Below are positions 1 through 14,300 of a DNA stretch of 64,000 nucleotides, in pieces. Position 1 is the first letter of the stretch. Every line of letters begins with the position of its first letter. The position numbers were made by a program, and so were the translations under genes. The DNA is from Hippopus hippopus. Its lineage: Eukaryota > Mollusca > Bivalvia > Cardiida > Cardiidae. The stretch spans positions 15,961,565 through 16,025,564 of the forward strand of contig OX328107.1 in assembly GCA_946811185.2 (NCBI GenBank), written 5' to 3'. The notes below the pieces were generated by a model that searched no databases, was not told the origin of the DNA, and worked only from the letters and a program-made list of their open reading frames with translations.

Positions 1-130
1 CTGATCTACACTGTCCACTGTTTTATTCTAGATTATAAACAAACCGTCTCTTGATCTAGTAGAGGAACTGTATTTGTTGCCATTGAGAAAATGCTATTTA
101 TTTATTCAGTAATGAAAGAGTTAAAGCAAA
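1..130. repeat. Family A element, 3-prime part, cut by the window edge
   Basis: Begins ctgatctacactgtccactg and continues with the same flank as 7366-7490 (aaaccgtctcttgatctagtag...aatgaaagagttaa). Confidence 0.5.
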
Positions 131-297
131 TAAATAGAACTGTAAAGACTGTCACAACATGTATTCTAAAGTAGTATACTGGTGTATTGATTTAACCCTT
201 AACCTGCTAAATAAGCGAAATGAAATTTTCAAACTGCTAATAAAATCAAGAATGCTTCTATTTCAAAGTTATTTTTCGAGGGATAATATCTCCTGAT

Positions 298-364
298 CGG
301 ACATTGTAGATTCAAGATCAGACTGCACGTTCTGTGCAGTCTGATCTTGATCTACACTGTCCGC
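298..364. repeat. Family A palindrome
   Basis: cggacattgtag...ctacactgtccg, loop gttct. The longer element runs 196-404 between ttaacccttaacctgctaa and its inverse. Confidence 0.85.
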
Positions 365-529
365 AAAAGGTCATTAAGTAGGGCTTAGCAGCCTAAGGGT
401 TAACAGAAATGTTAAATGAGTGCCGAGGTATCAGCACAATTTATACACTTAATATCAATAAGATGGCCATGACGATCCTAATATTGCTTACCTGCTGACT
501 TGTTAATCAGCAAAATAAAACAATCTAAA

Positions 530-597
530 TCTAGATTCAGAAAGTAACACAATTTCTGATTGGCTAATCAGATATTGGGTTACTTTCAAAGTTAAAA
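530..597. repeat. Family I palindrome (CCAAT-type)
   Basis: aagtaacacaatttctgatt / aatcagatattgggttactt. Confidence 0.6.
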
Positions 598-654
598 AAG
601 TTTGGAATAAAAATGCAATGTTACGGATCCTGATATTCAATTTCCATATATCAG

Positions 655-892
655 CCTTAATTGATCTCCGTGATCCATTATACCAGTTAAGTCATCACAT
701 AGTTATAGGTCCATAAAATCCATTTTGTCTATGTTCAATCGACATGATCTGAAGATAGGATGGTCCTTTGCCATGCAGAAAATTTACAAACAGCAAAACA
801 TTTCAACCCGTGTCAGCCTACGCGGACTGCGCAGGCTGACCTGGGTTGATATCTTTGCAGATGAATATCCCCCCTTTTGAGAGCACGGCTCA
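655..892. repeat. Family B MITE, truncated at one end
   Basis: Lacks the outer terminus at 655; keeps the hairpin cagcctacgcggactgcgca and the end gagcacggctca. Confidence 0.75.
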
Positions 893-1100
893 TATATTTT
901 GTGCGATATACAATTTATACATGTATAGGACACATGGGGTCGGACACACGTGAGCCAAAAAGTATTTCTTTAATTCACTATACAATATTATTGCATTGCT
1001 GCCATTTTAATCATAATCTGTCAACAATGTAAATACAGATTATGCACAGTTTAGATAGAAAATATATATTAGTCGTCAGAAGGACTTTCCTTTAACTATA

Positions 1101-1350
1101 TAAGCCTTGCTAGGTGAAACAGGTGTTTAACACATCGGCAGAAAGTATCGACATAGGTCAGCCTGCACAGTTCGTGCAGGCTGACCTGGGTCGAAACTTT
1201 TGCTAATGGTCTATTTTCTACATGTCCATGAACCATTGTTCCAAGACAAGATGACAAAATGGATTTTATGTATCCATAATTATGTGATTACTTGCATGGT
1301 ATAACGCATCGCGGAGATGTATCAAGCCGCCTTTGCCAGAGCAAAGGTCA
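1101..1350. repeat. Family B MITE
   Basis: Full length but diverged termini (taagccttgc...gcaaaggtca). The central hairpin is cagcctgcacagttcgtgca. Confidence 0.75.
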
Positions 1351-1934
1351 TAAAAAATGCTACTTTTGCTTTGTAAAACTTATAAACCGCCACTTTAGTT
1401 TCGCATGCAAATTTGACTAGGTAATACACAGGTAAATGGAAACAAATTGTTACATTTATCTTGACGTCAGGCATAGTATTGTAACGAAAACGGATTCTGG
1501 ATTTTGCCAACAGAAGGTATGCCTTTTTAAAGAGGGAGAACACATCTGTTGCGCATGCGTGGTGTTTATGAGCCAAAAAAGTTATGAGACGCTTATATTA
1601 GTGGAATTTTGTCAGCGATAAGCAAAAACATGAAAAATATTTTCTGCACAAACATATAATCCTAGAAAACGAGTTTGCAGTTTTCAAGAATTTGATTTTT
1701 CAATTTACAGTGTTGACTGAATGGATGTTGAATAAGCTCCTTTAACAAGAAAAAGTCAATAAATTCTTTTCAGACCTAGCCTGGGGAATGTTTTTACAGT
1801 GATCAATCATAAATGCAAAAAGTCAAACCAAATAAAACATCTCTTTTCTATACAGTGATGCAAGAAAAATGGTCTACAGGGAATTACACTTTCACAGAGG
1901 CGGTTTACAAGTTTTGCTGAGTATACGATTTTAT
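1351..1934. other. 3-prime flank of the cyclase gene
   Basis: Should hold the 3-prime UTR. I see no canonical AATAAA on the minus strand here and no further coding match. Confidence 0.5.
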
Positions 1935-2387
1935 CTAGAGTATTACACATGTCTGACTTTGAATGGCATCTTCTTTGAACAGCTTACTTGGCTTTTCGGC
2001 ATCGTTGTTGTTCTGTATTTTATTATGTATAATAAAAAGATCTTTATCAACCGGCATTAGAGGTTTAGTGTTTGGCGAGTTTCCGTATCCATTGTTGGAA
2101 ATATTCATCCTCTGCACGTGTACCTGGTTGGTATTTTTCGCAGGTGACCGGTTGGGTGTACCAATAGTATCCTTCGTACGTTTGACGTCTTCGAAAGATA
2201 CCGGAGAGTATATGGAACGAACGTCAGCTTCATTGACTAGTTCCCGGTTTTTATTGTTCATTAATTCCTCGCTCCCTTTCACTTTGGATAATTCTTCGAG
2301 AAGCAGGGAACCAAATGGACAAGTGGAGGTGGCGTCCTCTACCATCTCCCTTCCTCTTAACCAATAGGTTTTCATGACGCCTTTGCC
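1935..2387 (-). CDS. GUCY1B2: GUCY1B2-like exon 10: last cyclase strand and CaaX tail
   Basis: Residues 599-748 and the stop. [14 protein letters not shown] completes the cyclase fold (compare KGKGxMxTYWL of many guanylate cyclases). About 140 polar, Asn/Lys/Ser-rich residues follow without a recognised domain, ending SQTCVIL. CVIL is a CaaX box whose final Leu predicts geranylgeranylation (family knowledge). Acceptor ATCATCACAG. Confidence 0.93.
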   Translation of the reverse strand, partial: GKGVMKTYWLRGREMVEDATSTCPFGSLLLEELSKVKGSEELMNNKNRELVNEADVRSIYSPVSFEDVKRTKDTIGTPNRSPAKNTNQVHVQRMNISNNGYGNSPNTKPLMPVDKDLFIIHNKIQNNNDAEKPSKLFKEDAIQSQTCVIL

Positions 2388-5300
2388 CTGTGATGATAGT
2401 AAAATTTAATTTATTATATTCTTATCAGTGAATTACTGGGATTTCACATAGGGGTCCGTAGTTTGATTCCTGGCACCCATAGACTATATATTATAAACAA
2501 GGGATTTAACTGTATGCAGCCCGTTACTCGCCCCCGGTCACAAAAAACAACGTATCTTTTCTACCCCATCAGTTATTCTCCTATTTTTTTCTACAGCTGA
2601 GAGCTAAAACATTTTTCTACCAGAAAAACACAACTGTTTGTCAGTGGCTAATGCAGTTTGGCTGATACATTCGCTCGAACTTGTAAACTCGCTCAAAAAT
2701 CTTCGCCATTGACACGGGTTCGTACATCCGTTTTCAAGATATAAAATGCACTTTAGATCCAATGAAACGCAGCATTAGCGGCACCCACCCTTTAAACATG
2801 TTTAAAAATACTACTGACCTATAGTCTTTATCTTCAATAACGACGAAACACCTCAGAATTCGTTGAATTTGTGATCCACGTTCTTATTTCGAACAGCTGC
2901 AGCCATCTTCTGTCATGTGACATTGTTTGGAACGAGAAATTTCATCGGTTGATATGTACTAACAGTCGTGTATTCAACCAATGAAATTTCGTACAGCTGC
3001 TCACACCTTTTTGTCACGTGACAGTACGGTGACACTGTTTGGAACGAGAAATTTCATTGGTTTATATGCGCGAACGTCAGTATTGAATGTACGAACCCGT
3101 GTCAATGGCGAAGATTTTTGAGCAAGTTTACAAGTTCGAGCGAATGTATCAGCCAGACTGCATTAGCCACTGACAAACAGTTGTGTTTTTCTGGTAGAAA
3201 AATGTTTTGGCTCTCAGTAGTAGAAAAAATTAGGAGAATAACTGATGGGGTAGAAAAGATACGTTGTTTTTTTGTAACCGGGGGCGAGTAACGGGCTGCA
3301 TACAGTTAAATCCCTTGTTTTAGTCTATGGGTGATAGGAGTCAAACTACGGACCCCTATGGGATTTCACAGTGAATAACACCACTAGTGATAATAAATAT
3401 GGTATCATCACTAGTGACGATATAGTTTTAGAATGTTCGCCGGAACTACTTTTTTTTTTATATTGCTCATATTGTACCATTCTTGATAATCATTAAAACA
3501 AAAAAGGTAAATTAGGAATATACTAAATAGGATAATCAACTAGCTGTGTGTGATATTAAAAATCTGTCACTCGAATGGGATTTGAAGCGGTTAAAAAACT
3601 CGTCCTTTGGCCTCGGTTTTTAACCGTATCACACCCCATTCTCATGACAGATTTTTTATATCACACACAAACCAGCTGATTATCCTCTATATATCAACCA
3701 GAGACTGCATTTAAGTCAAAGGTCAACCAATTGTTTATCGGGACCCGTCTTCACCAAACTATTCTAAACCCCCAAGCAGCTGAGTGCGACTAACTGACCT
3801 TTTGCGGACAGTGTAGATCAAGATCAGACTGCACAGAATGTGCAGTCTGATCTTGGATCTGCACTGTCCGATATGGAGCTATTTTTTTTCCAAGAAGTAA
3901 GTTTGAAATAACATTACTCGGGTTTTTACAATCGATTTGGGAGTTTTTATAACTTATTTACCAGGGTATGGGTAAATATTATTCTTAGTCTAATTCTCAA
4001 GACTTTTCTACATTTTTCCAATCACAATTTTTGATTGGCTATACTATTTCGTTTAACCAATCAGACACTGCGTAACTTTACAAATCTAGAATAAGACTAA
4101 TAATACAATTTTGAAACGATGATGTATGGGATCGCAGGTGAATAGTCTTTGTAGTAATAATATCTACTATTTGATTGATTATTCATCTCAAACAACGGCG
4201 CATTCTTACTTTCGGTTCCAGATGAAATTGAAGACTTTCAATTTCTTTTATCAAAACCGTGCCAATTGTATCTCCAAGAACCATCCAATAAATAACAAGC
4301 GTTATAATTTACGTCATAATTTCTGTTTTGAAATAGCGAAGAAATTCCATATCCCGATAATTTTTTTTTTTTAAAATAACGTATTTGTCTTGGATCACTG
4401 AAAAGCACAACAACAAAGTACACCCCGTTGTGATGACGATGTCAGTGTATAATTGATGCATCAATTTGTAATATCAAATCTTCTAGCCTCTCACGATGTC
4501 TGTTAAGTATTTTACCAGGCAAAACTCGGCCCAGTGGTATTTGTGTGATCAATAACATGCTGCTAGCTAAAAGTTTTATCTATTTCTAGCGATGGCGACC
4601 AAGTTACTATATTTATTTTACATCGATTGAGATACAAATTCTTACAACTTATACTAATCTCTCTCGATTCTGCCTCCTGGGAACTACACCAGTACTCGCG
4701 CCGAATGTGTGGACCAATCAACAATCTCAAAGTTGAAATCCGCTCCCGGGTATCGAACTCGTGACCTTAAGATTACGAGGCCGACCTTCTACCTCATAAC
4801 CATGGACCACGGATCTTACTAGAATATTGCATATATTTTTTACTATTTACTGGGACGGCTGTATATAAAATTTAAAACAGAAATATGTTGGTTGTCGTCC
4901 TGTGCAGTCAGATTAAAATTGGTCCAATTTCAGATGCTACATGTGTTAATTAATTAATTTGTTAATTAAGCTTATATCTGTGCCAAACGACAAAATTTAG
5001 ATTCTATGCTATATGAAATTCATTTGCAGACTACAAACCAAATGGAGTTCAAACGACGGGATCAGTCTTCAAAAGACATTTTCTGCTTTTTCCACATTGT
5101 CTTCACAAGCAGTCATCCTGAGGGTCTTGAAAACAAGGGATCGTTAGATCAAAGTGTTAACCCTTAACAACGTATATCGCAAATGTTTGTGCGCATCCTA
5201 CTGCGTATGTGTTTTTTGTCATGGATAAAGAATGAACAGTGCACCTATGTAATTTTCGCACATAATAGTAATACTATTGGTGCACTGAAACAAGTAGCAC

Positions 5301-8300
5301 TTTCTTCGCGTAGTATTAGTAAAGAGAAAATAATGAATCTGTGAACTGTCACTGTGAAATAATTAAAAACACCGTTGACACGATGTTACACACCAAACAA
5401 GCAAACAAAAGCAGAAAATTTAAAGCTGTGGAAGTATAGCTGTTTCCACTTTGAAAACTATTGCGGGAAAAGGAGAAATCGCTCCTAATGAGTAATTTCT
5501 CATTTTCCCACTATGTCTGCTGAGCTTTTATCCTATTTTATTCCTTGAAAAAATTAACTTCCACAGTAACCTTCATCCCTGTTTTCTGACGAAGTAAGCA
5601 CGGATCGATGCCATTTTCATTTTTTCTTGTTTAGAATTATAAATACATGTACTTTAAGTGTGGAAATTTTATACAAACGGACAACAGGAAATGGCATGCA
5701 AGCTCTGGGGCAAAAATCGTTACCTTTAGTGTTACACTACCCCTGTCTTCAATCACATAGGGATAGTCTGCTAGTTCTCTCTTGGTTGTTTCACTTATAT
5801 GGATTCTGTTAGCCTAGATTGAACAGAAAAAAAAAATTATTCAAAGAATGATACATATTTCTTAGTTAATACTTTTGAGGATTAAGTTCTTCTGAAAGTT
5901 GCATGTTTAGTACATGTAAATAGCTTTACGCTTCGCTTGCTAAATGCAAGACAACAGGTCTAGTGTGCTTTTGGGAAACTTGCAGTCTGATCTTTGATCT
6001 CCAATGGCCGATACGATAAGATTTTTTTTTTTCAAAAATAAACATCTAGAGACTGCCATGTTAGAATTTCAGTATAATTCAAGGGGCTGTCCAGATCATG
6101 TAACAGTCGAGCACAGGTTATCGACAAAATGACTTTGGATTTTTGTCGCAGAAAATTGAAACCTTTTCCTACCACGTGACACGTTTTGACTCTTAAGACG
6201 ATGAGATCATATGACGACCAGCCCAGCCCCCATCTCCAAATGATATTGGTGAAGGTCTATTCCACCGTAAAATCATTATTATTATTATTTTCTTTACCAT
6301 TATCTGTTTTGTGCCATTTGATAAATTTACGTTTTTTCCAACGTGAATATTTCTCGAACACTTTTCCATAATAAAATAAGTTACACAAAAATTGGGAGGA
6401 ATTAACATATTTCTGGTCTTACCGCTCCGTTAGTTTCCATTCTTGATGCTGTGTTTACTGTGTCACCAAATAGACAATAACGAGGCATTTTTATACCAAC
6501 AACCCCTGCCACTACATTTCCTGAATGAATACCTGCAAGAAACAAAAGAAAAACAATAAAGTGTTACAGTTGGTAAAATTACCCCTCCCCTTTAACTCTT
6601 TATCCTGTCACTTCCGGGTTTACCTGACGGATAACAGGGTGCCGTATATTTTTTTTGTTATCCGTCAGTTGGTCACGTGACCGCTAAGTGCGCACTTGCT
6701 GACTGGGACTATTTTCAACCAAGCGTCTTACTGCCGTAATGAATGAAGTAATCGCTAGCGAATACTTTTGCTCGTTTAATTAATAGTCTGTTATGTTAAA
6801 ACATTGTCTTCTTCGCCACAATATTTTTCTGCGGATATACGTCACGTTTACTAATTATGACGTAGCCAATATCATTCATGACGTCATTATTGCAGCTGCA
6901 TATCCAGAGGGTTTTGTAAACACGGTTCTTCATTTTTTAAAGTTTCTCATAGATCTAGTGAGAAAGATGTCAATATGTGCCTTATTTCGAACGAAATGTT
7001 TAATTTAGTCGGATTTTGGATTGTAATTGAGAAAAGGGATAAATAAAATAGACGTTTGGTGTCTTGGATTGGGAAAGTCGATCAGGCTCGGCTCCGGAAA
7101 TTCATTAAAGGTACGGTCTTTATCAATGTTTTTTTTTCGTTTGTTTTGTTTTGTTTTGTTCCGTTACAGTGAGTGACAGGATAAATAGAATAGATGGTTG
7201 GTGTCTTGGATGGGTTAAGTTTATCGGGCTCGGCTCCGAAATTTATCCGGTTCGCCTTCGGCTCACCAGATAAATTCCTCCGCCTTGCCCGATAAACTTA
7301 ACCCATCCAAGACACCAACCATCTATTCTCTATTTCCATACTGTAGACGACACCAGAAGCTTTTGTGGACAGTGTGGATCAAGATCAGACTGCACAGAAC
7401 GTCCACTGCTTTATTTTGAATTATGACCATACTATCTCTTCAGCTTGCAGTAGAACTATATTGTAACCATCGAAAAAGTGTAAAATAAACACTTGGTAGT
7501 GAAAGAGTTAATTAGGCATGGCAAAATGTTAAAGGACCTATGTAACTGCTGGTCACAAGCTTTTCATTCTTTTTATAATGTTATCTATCTTTTCAAAGAC
7601 AAAAACTATTATCATCCCCCGACGAAGGTGGAGGGATATAGTTTTAGTGTTGTCCGTTCGTCCGTCCGTCCGTCCGTGTGTCCGTCCGGGAGAATATCTC
7701 CAATACCATTGGACAGAATTTTGTGAAACTTTATACGTGTGTACAATAACCCATTCCGCAGCTATACTCTTTTTTGTTTTGTTTTGTTTTGATTCGATGC
7801 AAAATGGCCGACTGGGAGCGATTTTAAGTTACGCGGTCAAGTAAGTTTTTTCGACGAGGGATATCATTTCAACGAAATTGTTTGTTTGAACTACATTTAA
7901 TTTGTCATCTACCATTGCTCTACATGCGGTCAAGTCTAAAATTTGGTCGTTTTAGTGAAGAGTTGAACTTAAAAAATAATTAGAAATTTCCCACTGATAG
8001 TGAATGTGATAAAACTGATATTACAGTTCTAAAGTTTTGTTTTTATCGACCGACATGTTTCATCGTATTGGGACAGTTTAGATCCGAGACTGATATAAAA
8101 AGAAAATCTCATAGACATGCAGTGAAATATACAGACGTACTCCAATTTTATGTGACCATCTTTAAAAGAGCAAAAGAGCGATGAAGCCCAGACTTGATTT
8201 CAAGCTTAGTCGATAGCATCGTTTTTTTTTTTGTTTTTTGTTTTTTTTTTGGGGGGGGGGGAGGGGATGACTTGAAAATGACTTGTAAGACTTGAAATGA

Positions 8301-11300
8301 AAGAACTTTATACTAGAAGACAGTCATGTGTACAGAAATATACAAGTCCGCTTAAATTTTCATGTGGCTCTCTGTGGAAGGGTCATGAAACCCAAATGGC
8401 TTCAAGATTAGTCCTCACTTTTTTTATTTTTGATAGGGGTGGGCGCAGGGAAAGTAATGTTTTAAAAACAAAGAACTAGAAAGCAGTATAGTAGTAAGAG
8501 TAAAAAAATTTACGAACCCACTCGAATTTTCATGTGACCATCCGTCGAGGGATCACGAAGCTCCGACATGGCTTCAAGCATATCTAACGCCATATCACAT
8601 GTGTGTAAAGCATGATACCTGGTTACCTCGGGAGCTCCAGATACCACCATATAGGCGTCCCCAATTGTCTCCACCTAAAATATTAAAAGCAGAATTACAT
8701 ATACAACCATATTTTTTAACCCGTTACCGAACATCAAAATTTTGAATTATCCAAATTGAAAGCATTTGCAGGCGACAGAATAAAAGTGGCTAAAAAATTT
8801 ATAAAAAAAAAAGTTTTCGAAGGGTAGCAAACATTGCGGGAAAATAAGAAAATGCTGGTTACCAGCATTTTCTTATTTTCCGACAATGTTTTTTCAAACT
8901 TTTATTCCTCTGGGTCGTAAAACCTCGGGATCGTGTGGCAAAGAGTTAGACTAACATATAACTTGGTCTTATGTATTCAAAATGGATTTATCACCATTTA
9001 ACGATAGTACTGATAATTACTTAATTAGAAATCATATATCATTTCGAGTTTTCGATTAAGCATCTTTTAAGTGTGACGGCAACGTCATTGAAAAGTATCT
9101 CCAAAGCCCAATGAGCCCTCTCCTCTTCACACACATATACGCACACATTGTTCTTCGCGCGCAAGACGGGTGTCTTTAAAACTGGTCTGATGGGCTGTCC
9201 TATCCTGCGCTCAGATGTTTATACTATCCCTACACTCCATTCGCTAAATTAACTAACTAAAAGTTGCAAACGGTGAAACTCAAGTATCACAATTTCACCT
9301 TTTTTACTCTTCACCGTAATGGATAATGAAGATCAAAGATTAGACTACACATTCTGTGCCGTCTGATCTTGATCATCGATGCCCGCAACAGTGCATTCAG
9401 TCGCGCTTAGTGTCCCTATTTTTAAAAGGTGTCTGTTATAGTCCCTAGTAGTATAGTAAAAGCAGGGGGTTCATCACAATCCGGGACATCCAAGATGGCG
9501 GCGATCAAGGTCACCCAGGATGGCAAACCCTCCCCTCCTCGAGTGATGGAGCTGATGCTCCTTACACGCTACTATCAGTTTTGATTTAAGATAGATTCGA
9601 GGAATAAATCTTACATACAGATTCATAATACAGTGCCTGCGTCATGTCTAAGTAAATATTCAGCAACTAGTATCACATCTGAGGCGAGAGGTAAAAATCA
9701 GCGTAAAAAATCGCTACAATCAGGAATCGAACCACGAGTCACGAGTCAGATACGCAAACCACTGAGCTACCCAACTGGAATTATGGCATTTTTTGTGGCA
9801 CAAAATTTATGATAGAGTTAAAAGCAATCTTTATATTTTGAAAAAATAATCACTGATAATTATGTTTTTTCTGTTTTGAATAGAAACTTTTTTTTTTCTG
9901 TACTGAATAGAAACTAACTCGAGAATACATGTCACAACCTAAAATTGCCTTAGAAACCACATCTATTAAGCAAGCATCCTGTATAAAGCAAGCATATAGT
10001 GAATTTAGCATGAGAACACGTTCTTGTGAAGATATTTTACTACAATTGTCTTACCCTTAAAGCGCTAAATAAATAAAATTTCAGTTAGTATAACAGACGA
10101 AAGCACTACAACTTTATAGATAGCTATTTATATCACAAAATAGCTGACAGAGTGAATACATAATCAAACTGCATGTTCTTTACAGTTTGACTTTGACCTA
10201 TGTTGTCTGCAGGAGGCAATTTATTCTTGATCAACATTAAAAAAAAGCAACTTAGTTGTGCTAATCACTTCAAAGGAGAACTTATTATCGTACTCAAAAC
10301 CAACCTTATAAACATTGTGTTTCTCGCTGAGAGTGTCAAACTGAGTATACATTGCATTCAACATAGACACAACTTCCATTGGGGAGATTTGACTACAAAT
10401 ATGGGTAAACCCCACGACGTCACTGAACAGAATGGTTACGTTGTCGAATACCTGTTAAAAAAGAACAATCTAGCAACATTTTCATGTTATGTACTAAAAG
10501 TTACTTTGACTACAACCTCACAACGTCGCTAAATAGAACATCTGTTTAGTAAAGCGACGGAAAGAATTTTTCTTTTAATAAACCGCAAGTTATCCAGAAT
10601 ATTTGTAAAAAATAATACAAGTCATGTACGTCACTTCATGGATGTGTACATTGTGAGATACCTGCATTGAAAAATAAATTTGAACCATTTTCTTGCTACA
10701 CATTGTAAGCCATATGGACTTCACTCCGACTACGTCACTGAATAGAATCCTTACATTGTAACAGATCTGCTTAAAAATGATTTAGATACAAGTTTATGCT
10801 ATAACAGTTTATGTCTATGCTATATATGTAGCAGAACTTTTTCAAACAAGAAATATGAAGGAACTTGAATTTATCATTGTGCAGTATGGTTAAATTGTCA
10901 AATAATTGTTTGTAAAAACATTTTTGTGTGATGTATGAATAACGTAAGTTTTTTAATACAAATGTAAGTGATCCTCACTACGTTATGAAACAAAATTGTT
11001 ACATAATCAAACACATGCATTAAAGTAATTGCAACCAAACGTATACTTGCTTAAAATTTAATAAGAAGTCCCTTAAAGGTTATATAAAGGAAAATTTTGT
11101 ATGAATCTCACTGTGTTGCTTTGTCAAAAGCCATATATTTTACGGCTAAACATGTTAAGTTTTTTAGTACTTTCGGAAGCTGTCTGCTTCTTTAATTAAT
11201 GATGTAAGATATGGATTCTATTACCTCACAAGTTGTAATGGCTGGCTCCCCGCGCCTAAGTCTATCTGCCACTTGTTTTGGTATCATTTGGTATAACAAG

Positions 11301-14300
11301 GAATCTGTTCTCTTGATTTCAGCGTCGAGTTTTTGCATACTTTCTTGCAAAATTTTACTCTTTTGTTGTTCCTGAAACAAAATTATCGACATTTCTCACT
11401 TACAGCCCTCTGTTTGATCTTCACTCACATATAATACAAACATCTTTAAATCCATTAGAAGAAATGCCTTCTATATCGCTTTATTAACATAGTTGGGGCC
11501 TAAAGTCTTTATATGCAAATTAAATAATCGTAAAAATTTGACATAGCGTCAGTTGAAACATTTCACTGAAATGTCCGATACCACAGTTAGTATCCGACAT
11601 ACAGATTCATAGTTACGCGACCACATCATATTTGACCCATTGGTTAACTGGGCCATATATTTAAAACTGTTTTCCAGGAACAGATGTAATCGTGATAATC
11701 TTCGAATTAATTAAAACAATCTAATTAGTACGTGTCCAAATAATTCAAAGATATCTGTATCGCATTAGTATGAATATATTGTAAATCGGAAAGTAACAAT
11801 TAAAGACATAGACAGACAGAAAGACATCCATAGTGTCCCTTGATCGCTCAGACGGATCACTCACACGGGCCTTTGTACTGTTAGGAAAATGTTTATTCAA
11901 GGTCAATGAACATAGGGAAACTATGTTACTGTTAAAACACGTAAGCTTTTTCGAAGATTTGATCTAGTCACTACGTGCTCAATCCTGCATATGAAAAAAA
12001 AGTAGGGATGAAGATCGCTTAAAAGAAAAAAAAAAAAAAAACAGAATGAATTAGAAGACCAAATGCCTTACCTGATCGAGGGCGAGTTTCAGTTCGGCCG
12101 ACTGTTGTGTTCCTGCCAGCACCAAATCTCGGCTTGAGTCGTGCATACTGAGATCATTGATGTATAGTCCAGTCTTAAACATGATGTCCAAACTCTCCAT
12201 TCTAAACAAATAACAAGACATTGTTTCATTGGTGAAATATTCCTTCTACCTTAGAGGTTAAGATTCGGGACCAATTTTGGGGTGTGAAGAGTGACACCTC
12301 ATTGACTAGACTATAACTGTTCCCTAGAACCTAAACAGTTGGTTGATCTACTTATTTGAATATTCTTATTACAATTTTCAAGGGGTCCCACAACAGTGAT
12401 TTTAGTAAAGAAGTAATAATCTAGAGGTTAACAACTCCCTTGATATACTTCTATCTCAGTGTCTTTGTCTCTCTCTACCTCCTCTGTCTCTTTGACTCTC
12501 TCACATGAACCATCTCAGGGCTTTTTAAGCTAACTCAGAGGCGTGCGATTTGTTTTTGGTTCAAATCATTACAAAGTCTGGTGAGACAGAAACAGTCAGG
12601 GTAGCTGCAACCAAGCTGTTTTACAGCTTTTCAATCTCATGCTTTTACTGTCCTAAAGAAGAAGATCTTTGAAAACAATGTGCAAAGGAGAAACGTCTGG
12701 CAGTCAGCGTTTTCTCATTTTCTCACAACGCTTTCTACTCCTTTCACAGACAAAACCTATCACTTGAGTCTGATTTACTTAGTTGACAGCAAAACTTTTG
12801 TCAAAGAGTTTGTCGTCTGGTACAGAATTAAGGCCTCACATGGGTGTCCCCAGGAATATGATTGATTCCCACTCAGGCATGTACATCATTTGTCCTTTGA
12901 GATGTAGCGGGTAACCAGAGTCATCATCGTCGTCCATGAGATCGTCCAGCTTCTCATCCGTCCAGCCTTTGTTCACTGCAAGAAAATTGACAACAATTTT
13001 ATCACGTTGATTAACAGTATGATTTTACCTTTGATCTGCTATCCCTTTACAAAACCACAAACTTTACATCCTTCAAAATTGAAGGCATCTGCAGACAACA
13101 ATTCGTACACTAATTCAAATGTGCTGATGTTAACAGTTAGCGGTACTTTGTCCTTTTCTAAAAGTATTTTCATAAGTTCGTTGTCTTTAGGGTCATTCAA
13201 ACACAAATTTTGGATATAGAGATAATTAAGTCAAACTGTCTTTTTCGCTTAGCAGAAACGATGCATTTTCTGGACCCGATTTCGCTATAACATTTATGTT
13301 CATACTCAGCTCAACTCATTTAACAGACTTAAGTCCATTAGCCGATTAGAGCAACATAACGAACGTAAGTTTTTTCGTTAAACCGGGTACTGGCTCTTAA
13401 GGGCAGTTTTGAATATGTTGCTAATTCGAAGAATTCCACAAAGAGATAACGTGCGTGCAGTGCCAAGTTTACACTGTTCAAATGAACTTCTATCCCATAC
13501 ACAAAACTAATTCTTGTCCTCCATAACGGGTAAAGGATTTTAATGCAGATCCGTGTCCCTTCTTATTGCCTGACCGATTCATTAGCAACTACGCTAATTA
13601 CCTCTGGAAGACTTTCAAACAAAATTGCTCCATGCGGATTATCCTCATGAAATATACTGGTACACTACTTAAAAAACGAAGTAATTGTTAGAAAAAGTAA
13701 ACACGTCTACTTTTCCTGTGATTTTCTTGCAGACGTAACTTGCAGTTCTAAGTAAGAAGCAGTTTTTCTTTTTCTAAAATGTTTTCGAAAGCTTTCTCTT
13801 CAGCTCGGAATTGTGTGGTAAAGGGTTTTTCTACAGGTTCGTATAAAGCCAGTGGTGTTGGAAAAAAGGTGTTACTATCTTGCTATGCACGATTACGGAT
13901 TTATCTTGAGTTTGGCGAATATAAAAACTCAGACTGCATATTCTGCAGTCTGTTCTGAATCTACGCCGTACGGAAAAATCGACTTATGTTGCCTACGACG
14001 GTGTACCGATACAAGTTTTTTTCTCATTTTTTTCCGCATTTGTTTCTAAAGCTTCCCTCAACAATGACATTGAAACAAGACATTAATTAGGAAACCGTTT
14101 AAAAGTGTCTCCAAAACCTGCCCAATGGAGACTCTAAAAATGATTCCTCGAAACCACTAACTCTCTCAAAACCTGCAATTATACAAAATCTTTAAACCAT
14201 GTAAAGACTTCACCGGAGACTGTTTTCCTCTTTGTTTTTAACCTGTGACTCAAAGTGTTTAGCAAACAGTTAAGATCAAGTTCACACTGCACAGAACATG

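Noticed and set aside
1963..2367. Plus-strand open frame of 134 codons
   Set aside because: It is the antisense shadow of cyclase exon 10, which has clear family similarity and splice sites.
9709..9778. tRNA gene
   Set aside because: A and B boxes are present but no cloverleaf acceptor stem could be drawn; a SINE head is more likely.
12202..12839. Intron 3 as an introner created by the family D element
   Set aside because: The element ends near the donor but fills only about 180 of 638 bp and is not near the acceptor.
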